From: GCA-2715965 sp047608975
Lineage (GTDB): Bacteria > Verrucomicrobiota > Verrucomicrobiia > Limisphaerales > JAYPXF01
NCBI GenBank assembly: GCA_047608975.1
Contig: JBLFYM010000096.1
Span: 1 to 21,713, forward strand
DNA: 21,713 nt
Direction: 5' to 3'
Below the pieces are notes generated by a model. It was not told the DNA's origin. It searched no databases and worked only from the letters and a program-made list of their open reading frames with translations. Below, piece after piece: positions 1 through 5,271 of this stretch (positions are counted from its first letter, which is position 1; every line of letters begins with the position of its first letter). The position numbers and the translations under genes were made by a program.

Positions 1-5
1 CTTCA

Positions 6-404
6 TTGACAACGCCGAATACTCACGATCTCTTCAAGAAGCTCAGTCGACGCGAGCGGGAAATTATCGAGATCATTCATCGTCGGCACGAAGCGACGGT
101 GTCCCAGATCATTGAGGACATGGAAGCCCCGCCAACTCGCGCTGCCGTGCGTGCGCTGATGGGCATCATGGAGCGTAAGTCTTACGTGCGTCACACCAAG
201 TCCGGACGCGAATTCGTCTACCAACCCTGCGTAGATCGGGATGTCTCCGGGAAGACGATTTTCCGCAACATGCTCGACAATTTTTTCGGCGGTTCCCTCA
301 AGAACGCGCTCGCCAGCCATCTCTCCGAGGCAGCCACCGATTACAGTGAGAACGATCTCAAGGAGCTCACTGAAATCATCGAACGCTCCAAGAAAAGCCA
401 GTAA
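6..404 (+). CDS. BlaI/MecI-family transcriptional repressor (start near window edge)
   Basis: The 132-residue product has the size and pattern of BlaI/MecI/CopY repressors: an N-terminal winged helix (about residues 10-80, with LSRREREIIEIIHRR and an 'RAAVRALMGIMERKSYV' recognition-helix/wing region) and a C-terminal helical part (about 85-130) that dimerises in the family. Such repressors bind operator DNA and are usually inactivated by proteolysis by a partnered BlaR1/MecR1 M56 membrane peptidase. The start used is TTG at position 6. The frame stays open to the left edge, so the true start may lie outside the window. No BlaR1-like gene follows; the next 800 bases are decayed sequence, so the sensor must be upstream, elsewhere or lost. 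No operator could be identified. The family call is firm; the target genes are unknown. Confidence 0.85.
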   Translation: MTTPNTHDLFKKLSRREREIIEIIHRRHEATVSQIIEDMEAPPTRAAVRALMGIMERKSYVRHTKSGREFVYQPCVDRDVSGKTIFRNMLDNFFGGSLKNALASHLSEAATDYSENDLKELTEIIERSKKSQ

Positions 405-419
405 TCCCCTTCATGGAGG

Positions 420-660
420 AAATTTTCATCCGGTTCAGCGAGTCGCTCCCCGCGACGAGCGGGTAATACAGCAATCCGACAGCGAGGTAGGAATAGTCAG
501 CAGCACCCAAAGAATCTTACGCATGCTGGGACTGTCGAATGAACATGACAACGAGAGCCTGCGGACAAACGACCCAGATGAACGACTGCTGATAGAACAA
601 CCCCATCAAGCAAACCGGAATCATCAAGAATCCGTCGGCAAGAAGCGGTGTGGACTTCAT
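420..660 (-). pseudogene. Possible membrane-protein remnant with in-frame stop
   Basis: Reading the minus strand from an ATG at 660, a hydrophobic frame of 47 codons (including GFLMIPVCLMGLFYQQSF and a second apolar run ALVVMFI) ends in TAA at 519-517. The same frame then continues with another hydrophobic run (YSYLAVGLLYYPLVAGSD) for about 40 codons, towards the blaI-like gene. Two hydrophobic stretches in one frame, split by a single stop, suggest a decayed small membrane protein rather than chance. I cannot name a family. It lies just downstream of the truncated transposase on the same strand, in a strip with no intact gene. Confidence 0.3.
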
Positions 661-875
661 CGAGGTGTGTGCCGGTCAACGCGGAAGCCAGCCATGCCGG
701 GCCGATGCTGTCCGATTGAAACCGCAACGGCTTCCCGGCATTGGCATACTTCGGAAAACGTGTCGCAAAACAGCAACCGATCATCGCGATCGAACACAAT
801 CGGCTCCCGTCCATTCCCTCGGGCCATCACATGATAGACCGCCCCCTCAAATTCCAACCTCGGTGATCTCGGCAT
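657..875 (-). pseudogene. Truncated REP-associated tyrosine transposase (RAYT, IS200-like Y1 family)
   Basis: The first 45 or so codons from the ATG at 875 match the N-terminus of RAYT/TnpA-REP proteins (MPRSPRLEFEGAVYHVMARG, then NGREPIVFDRDDRLLFCDTF and SEVCQ). After that, at roughly position 738, the similarity stops in all three minus-strand frames. The HUH histidine pair and the catalytic tyrosine, which normally lie further on, are missing. Intact members are about 200-330 residues, so this is an N-terminal stub and cannot transpose. Upstream (893-940) there is a short inverted sequence, GTCAA(6)TTGAC, of the kind often seen before such genes. RAYTs normally serve REP hairpin families; a hairpin chain occurs at the right end of this window (21578-21666), but a link between the two is inference. 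Confidence 0.7.
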
Positions 876-1080
876 CTGCCGACCATCAACAACAGTCCCC
901 TATTGTCAATATTCGTTGACTGCCCCCGTGAATGAAGGCGCTTGTTGAATATTGATTCTGCTGCACAACCGAAATTGCCGTTTTCCGAAAGGGTCAAATC
1001 ACCCTAACCACCCCTGGAAAAGCCCGTAGCAGACATTCTTAGCCTCTATGACGATTGTAGTGACTTCTGTTCCTTTTTTG

Positions 1081-1107
1081 AAGTTTGGAGCTTTCTCTTC
1101 CAAACTT
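1081..1107. repeat. Perfect 9-bp inverted repeat (hairpin) upstream of EF-hand gene
   Basis: AAGTTTGGA at 1081-1089 and TCCAAACTT at 1099-1107 are exact reverse complements around a 9-base loop. A run of six T's lies just before the left arm on the plus strand, so the element lacks the T-run after the stem expected of an intrinsic terminator in either direction. It sits about 125 bases before the chosen EF-hand start and could be an operator or a leader hairpin. The core AGTTTGGA resembles the TTGGAGTTTGG repeats at 21416-21444. Confidence 0.5.
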
Positions 1108-1231
1108 GATAGCCCGCCTCGAGGCAATGATCACTTCGCTGCGGGATACCCCAGTTTCAACTGCACAGGATTCCGATCCACACCCCCCAAAAACGCGTGA
1201 CCCAACTCGAGGCGCGTGGCAGTTTAACGCC

Positions 1232-2032
1232 ATGAAACCGCGCCCCGAACTGAAAGCCCGATTCGGCATCGCAATCGTCCTGCTCTCCATTTTGCTCACC
1301 GCGACCGCCCAGCCGGGCATGACGAGCAATCCGAAAGAAGCCTTTGGGAAGTTCGATGGAAACCGTGACGGCTCGATGAACCCGACGGAGTTTTCAAAAA
1401 TGTTTCAAGGCGCGCCGTTCACCGCGATTAGGAACCGCATCCCGATCGAAAATCAGCAGCAGTTTCAGCAGAAACTCTTCTCTCAGCTTGACCAAAAACG
1501 GCGGGGCTCATTCTCGCTGCAGGATTTTCTGAACTTTCAGAGGACCGGCCCGCAGGTTTTCCAGACGCTACTCCGCGAGCTGAAGGCGCCGCCTTCGTTG
1601 ATGCCGCCCGCGAGCAGCGTGTTCGGGGGGAACTTTCCGACTGGAGCCACGGGGACCGGCACGAACAACACCGCAACATCCACCAAGGAAACAAAGCGTA
1701 TTGCTCTGAATGATGCGATTGAAGAGGGATTCGTGACCGCTCGATTCGGGGGGGCCCATTATCGCGGCGGAATTTACCCACACTACTTCCAGGTGAAGCG
1801 GACAAAAGCGTCAGCAGAACTCAATCTGGAACTGACGATCGAAGCCGGAACAATTGTCCAACCGATCGACCGAAATTACTCCGGAGTTCGGATCAAAGGG
1901 TTCACCAGCGAATGTCCGAAGGTTTTTCGGATGGACGATTCCAACACCGGCGAGAAGTGGAGCCTCTCAGTTGAGGCGACGAATCCGGACCGGCGACGCC
2001 CGCGAAGCTTTCTGCCGTTCGAATTCAAGTAG
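1232..2032 (+). CDS. Secreted EF-hand domain protein
   Basis: From the ATG at 1232 the product is 266 residues. An N-terminal signal peptide (basic KPRPELKAR, then a hydrophobic core at about residues 11-23, then Ala-rich ATAQ) favours this start over in-frame TTG/ATG codons 100-150 bases upstream, which would bury the signal. Residues 42-53 form a canonical EF-hand calcium loop (D-x-N-x-D-G...E). Residues 87-98 form a second, degenerate loop (D...G...D, basic at positions 3 and 5) that probably does not bind calcium. A Pro/Thr/Gly/Asn-rich linker (about 125-155) leads to a beta-rich C-terminal part of about 110 residues that I do not recognise. The protein should act outside the cytoplasm. 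It lies 22 bases before the broken cytochrome-family gene, so the two may once have been co-transcribed. The EF-hand call is good; the function is unknown. Confidence 0.75.
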   Translation: MKPRPELKARFGIAIVLLSILLTATAQPGMTSNPKEAFGKFDGNRDGSMNPTEFSKMFQGAPFTAIRNRIPIENQQQFQQKLFSQLDQKRRGSFSLQDFLNFQRTGPQVFQTLLRELKAPPSLMPPASSVFGGNFPTGATGTGTNNTATSTKETKRIALNDAIEEGFVTARFGGAHYRGGIYPHYFQVKRTKASAELNLELTIEAGTIVQPIDRNYSGVRIKGFTSECPKVFRMDDSNTGEKWSLSVEATNPDRRRPRSFLPFEFK

Positions 2033-2054
2033 GCCAACCGCTGCTGCGCCAGCC

Positions 2055-3077
2055 ATGAAACGAATTCTCTGTCTGCTAGTCTGCGTCGTGTTCGCGCAAC
2101 CCAGTGCAGGAGAAATCCGATTCAATCGCGATACTCGTCCCATCTTGTCGGATAAGTGATTTGCCTGCCACGGTCCGGATGCCGACGCGAGGAAAGCGGA
2201 ACTGCCCCGATTACAGGACGTGGATGCGTTCGTTCAGGCCACAGACCTCGATCAAGCCCTGAACGATCTGATTCAACGGCTCCAAGCATCCCCTCAATTT
2301 GGTAAACACATGGCCTGGTCGTGGCTTGACGCCGGACGCTACGGCGACAGTGACGGCTACGAAAGCGATCCATTGCGAAACATGTGGCCATCGCGGGACT
2401 GGGTGATCAACGCCTTCAATGCGAACAACCCCTTTGATCTACGTGCCGGTCCCTTTAATACCGAATTTACGGCGCCCATTGATCGAAAATTTAGAGGGAA
2501 ATTTTCGAACTTGCGGCTGAGCGACCCGCTGCGTAATCCGGGGGCCAGATCCCCATACCGAGGTGAGATCAGTTTTGGAGTGACCCCGAAGTACTTCTAC
2601 ATTTTCGCGCAGTCAGAATCGCCGAAGGCCCATCCGAGTGCTCTCGAAAAGGATGATCCGACCATCGTCAATGATGATGCCGTCCGGTTTATCATCGAAA
2701 CTGATCGGGAGACCGAATACCTTGTGACGGTCAATTCCTCCGGCACCTTGCTCGACGCTCGAGTGAGCGGCGAAGACGGACTCGACTCTTCATGGGACTC
2801 GGGCGCCGAGGTGGCGGTGCCCCCTACCGAAACGGGCTGGGATGCCGTTATCCGCATTCCCCTGGACAGGCTCGGTGGAACAGGGCCGAGCGAAGAGAAC
2901 TACTGGCGATTTAATGCCGCTCGCCATCTTCCCGAAGTGGACCCGATTTCCGCTGCTACCGTGTTGGTCACGAACGGAACCAATGACATCGATTCCCTGC
3001 AAAATTCAGCCCGCCTAATCCCCGGCGCCAGAACCGAGATATTTGAAGAAGACAATGTGGAAGATGGCCAATTTTGA
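2055..3077 (+). pseudogene. Chimeric pseudogene: PSCyt1 start + DUF1549 piece + CBM9-like domain, TGA at haem Cys
   Basis: One reading frame runs from ATG 2055 to the stop at 3075-3077, broken only by TGA at 2157-2159. It starts with a signal peptide (MKRILCLLVCVVFAQPSAG) and a PSCyt1-type motif (FNRDTRPILSDK, stop, FACHGPDA), so the TGA replaces the first Cys of the CXXCH haem site. A piece typical of the DUF1549 domain follows (about 2205-2440, with LQASPQFGKHMAWSWLDAGR, MWPSRDWVINAFN and NNPFD). Intact PSCyt1-DUF1549-DUF1553 proteins are around 700-1100 residues, so large middle and C-terminal parts are missing. From about 2440 to 3077 the frame encodes a CBM9/DOMON-like sandwich (YFYIFAQSESP, NDDAVRFIIETDRETEYLVT, GWDAVIRIPL). 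Two joins keep the frame. A start after the TGA could still yield a truncated, leaderless product. I judge it non-functional as a cytochrome. Confidence 0.75.
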
Positions 3078-3176
3078 GCCAACAGCTCCCTCCATCCCGG
3101 GTCCGTTGACTGCGGTGATGGAATGGGCAAAAAAAGCAAAATCGGATTAGGCTCGAAAAAATCGCGAATTGGAATT

Positions 3177-3184
3177 AAGGGAGA
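3177..3184 (+). promoter_or_regulatory. Ribosome binding site that sets the kinase start
   Basis: AAGGGAGA lies 5 bases before the ATG at 3190 and is one of the few strong Shine-Dalgarno sequences in this window. It argues for ATG 3190 rather than the in-frame TTG at 3169. Confidence 0.65.
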
Positions 3185-3189
3185 CGCGC

Positions 3190-5178
3190 ATGCCAAACCA
3201 GCAGGACAGTGTCGAACCCGGACAGTTGTTTGGGAACGGCCGTTATCAGGCCGAACGCAAGCTCGGTCAGGGTGGCATGGGAATGGTATGGCTGGCGATG
3301 GACCTGCACCTTTCCGAGGAGGTTGCCCTCAAATTTCTTCCTGCTGAAATTCAATTCGATCCGTCCGCGCTGGACGACATGCGCCGAGAAACCGCGCGGA
3401 GCCGCAAGCTTTCCCATCCGAACATTGTCCGTATTCATGACCTCCATGAGTTCCCCGGCGAACCGCCATTCATTTCGATGGAATTCATCGACGGGGTGAC
3501 GCTGAGCCGGCTGAAATCTGAACAGACGGAGAGGTGCCTGGCATGGGATTCTCTCCGGAGACTGACGGAACAACTGTGTGCCGCGCTGGATTACGCCCAC
3601 GGCGAACAGGTCATCCATCGCGATCTCAAACCCAGCAATCTGATGCTGGACAACAGCGGCCGGCTCAAACTTGCCGATTTTGGAATAGCGGCGGTCGCCA
3701 GTGATTCCATAAGCCGTGTCAGTCTGCAGGGCAATACGAGTGGAACGCCGGCCTACATGAGTCCGCAGCAGATGGATGGGAGAACGCCCCGGATCACCGA
3801 CGACATCTACGCGCTGGGAGCACTGTTGTATGAACTGCTCTCCAGCAAGCCCCCTTTCTTCCGCGGTGACATTCCGCATCAGACCCGAAATCTCACCCCG
3901 GATGCGATTGCAGATCGTATGGCTGAGTTCGGCATTGCGAACACCGTCCCCGGTGCAGTGGGCGCGATGATCATGGCTTGCCTGGCCAAAGATCCTGAAC
4001 TACGACCGCAATCCGCGCAGGTGATCCGTGATTGGATCGCACTTGGCAACGAGGAGATTTCAAACGCCACCACACTTCGCGATCAAGTCTTCGAGCCCGC
4101 AGACAATGCGGTGTCGCTGATCCCCGAGCAGGATAACGATCTGACGGCGCTGGTTAATCCGACCGCCGAGGAACTCCCGCCGCGGCCGGAACAACCGACC
4201 GGGCGACCCGGTGAACCCCGTTTGACCGAAGGGGTTGAGCTTCCGTATGAAGCCGAGGACGAGCCGGCACCGCGCAGCCGTAAGCGAGTCTTCGCCCTCA
4301 TCGGCACATTGGTTCTGCTGGTTGCGCTGATCGCCTTCGGAATCAACCGCGCCAAGCAACGAGGAAGAAACGCGCGATCGGGCAGAACCGGAGCAGGTGC
4401 GAATCTGAACGCCGAGAATCGAGTGTCTTCAGCCGCGTGGATGGATCCCGAACCTACCCTTTTTCGCGTTGCCAAAGGATTCGGCGGAATGCGACGCGTC
4501 TTCTCGCTCAACTCACTGGACAATTGCACGGTCGTCGTCATCGAGGAGGTTGATGGCCAGATCAGCCAGGTGGCCGAACCTTGGAGTGCAGACAATGACC
4601 ACTGGTCGATCAGCGACGGTCTGATCCGAGGCAACATCGCAGGCATCGAGGGCGGGGCTCGGAAGTCGTATCTGGTGGTGAACGGTCTCAAGCTCCGCGA
4701 TTTCATGATCGGGTTCGTGTTTCGAGACGCGTCGGTGGCCGTGCCCGAATCCAGTAGCTTTGGTTTCTTCTACCGCTGCCGGGAGTTGGGAGACTGGAGT
4801 TTTAACGCGCCAGCGATGGGTCTGGGCGACGGGTCAGCCAAACTGCTTGGAATTCCCTCCGCGCAGTATGAATACGAGGAGTTGAATGCCCGCGAACAGT
4901 TCCGCGACCCCATGCGCGAATTCCAGCGTCGGGTCGGAGCGACTTCACTTTCTGATGCCGGTGGCGAGGCATGCCTGCTCCGGGTCGATGGCAATGATTT
5001 GGTCCACGGACTCGTCCACCAAGTAGCTCACCGCTACACCCTCACTCAGCCGAATGCCGTTTCAGAGAACGGAACATTTGCCCTCGAAATATGGGTCCGC
5101 GGCTCGGGAACGCGAACTGCAGAGTTTTCTGGATTCCTTGTGCGCGAGGACTTTGGGAGTCCCCGGGCGAAGCAATAG
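3190..5178 (+). CDS. Transmembrane Ser/Thr protein kinase with DUF1080-like outer domain
   Basis: The 662-residue protein carries a PknB-type kinase domain at about residues 19-290: glycine loop GQGGMG (26-31), ATP-anchoring Lys48 in VALK, catalytic loop HRDLKPSN (Asp145), DFG (163-165), and an activation-segment end TPAYMSPQQ, in which the usual APE glutamate is Gln. A Pro/Glu-rich linker (about 300-360) leads to a single membrane helix (about 367-386), flanked by basic residues on both sides. The outer part (about 400-662) contains a segment like the 3-keto-disaccharide hydrolase/DUF1080 fold (WSISDGLIRGN, KSYLVVNGLKLRDFMIGF, then a GFFYR strand), probably a ligand-sensing or sugar-related module. 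All catalytic residues are present, so it should be active in the cytoplasm while sampling the periplasm. It is followed 93 bases later by a second kinase in the same direction. Confidence 0.9.
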   Translation: MPNQQDSVEPGQLFGNGRYQAERKLGQGGMGMVWLAMDLHLSEEVALKFLPAEIQFDPSALDDMRRETARSRKLSHPNIVRIHDLHEFPGEPPFISMEFIDGVTLSRLKSEQTERCLAWDSLRRLTEQLCAALDYAHGEQVIHRDLKPSNLMLDNSGRLKLADFGIAAVASDSISRVSLQGNTSGTPAYMSPQQMDGRTPRITDDIYALGALLYELLSSKPPFFRGDIPHQTRNLTPDAIADRMAEFGIANTVPGAVGAMIMACLAKDPELRPQSAQVIRDWIALGNEEISNATTLRDQVFEPADNAVSLIPEQDNDLTALVNPTAEELPPRPEQPTGRPGEPRLTEGVELPYEAEDEPAPRSRKRVFALIGTLVLLVALIAFGINRAKQRGRNARSGRTGAGANLNAENRVSSAAWMDPEPTLFRVAKGFGGMRRVFSLNSLDNCTVVVIEEVDGQISQVAEPWSADNDHWSISDGLIRGNIAGIEGGARKSYLVVNGLKLRDFMIGFVFRDASVAVPESSSFGFFYRCRELGDWSFNAPAMGLGDGSAKLLGIPSAQYEYEELNAREQFRDPMREFQRRVGATSLSDAGGEACLLRVDGNDLVHGLVHQVAHRYTLTQPNAVSENGTFALEIWVRGSGTRTAEFSGFLVREDFGSPRAKQ

Positions 5179-5271
5179 GGTCGATAAATTTATCCTAACG
5201 ATTCCATTTTCCAAAAACGCTGGCGCTCCCCAATGCCGTCGTCTAATCTCGGAATTCAGTAGTATTCCGCC

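Larger units (their letters stand above)
405..1231. other. Decayed intergenic strip without an intact gene
   Basis: About 830 bases between the BlaI-like gene and the EF-hand protein hold no convincing intact gene. They contain the membrane-protein remnant (420-660), the RAYT stub (657-875), AT-richer sequence at about 890-1080, and a perfect hairpin at 1081-1107. Open frames on the plus strand here have no family resemblance and overlap the minus-strand relics. I found no terminator with a clear T-run after the BlaI-like gene. Confidence 0.6.

Noticed and set aside
1081..1107. Hairpin as an intrinsic terminator
   Set aside because: The T-run lies before the stem on the plus strand, and the minus-strand reading gives A's after the stem, so neither direction fits.
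1085..1231. TTG-started 49-codon extension of the EF-hand protein
   Set aside because: It would place the signal peptide in the middle of the protein and read through the hairpin at 1081-1107; ATG 1232 is directly before the signal peptide.
2157..2159. Selenocysteine codon in the cytochrome-like motif
   Set aside because: Replacing a haem-ligating Cys with Sec in CxxCH is not a known use, and the gene has also lost most of its domains, so simple decay is the better explanation.
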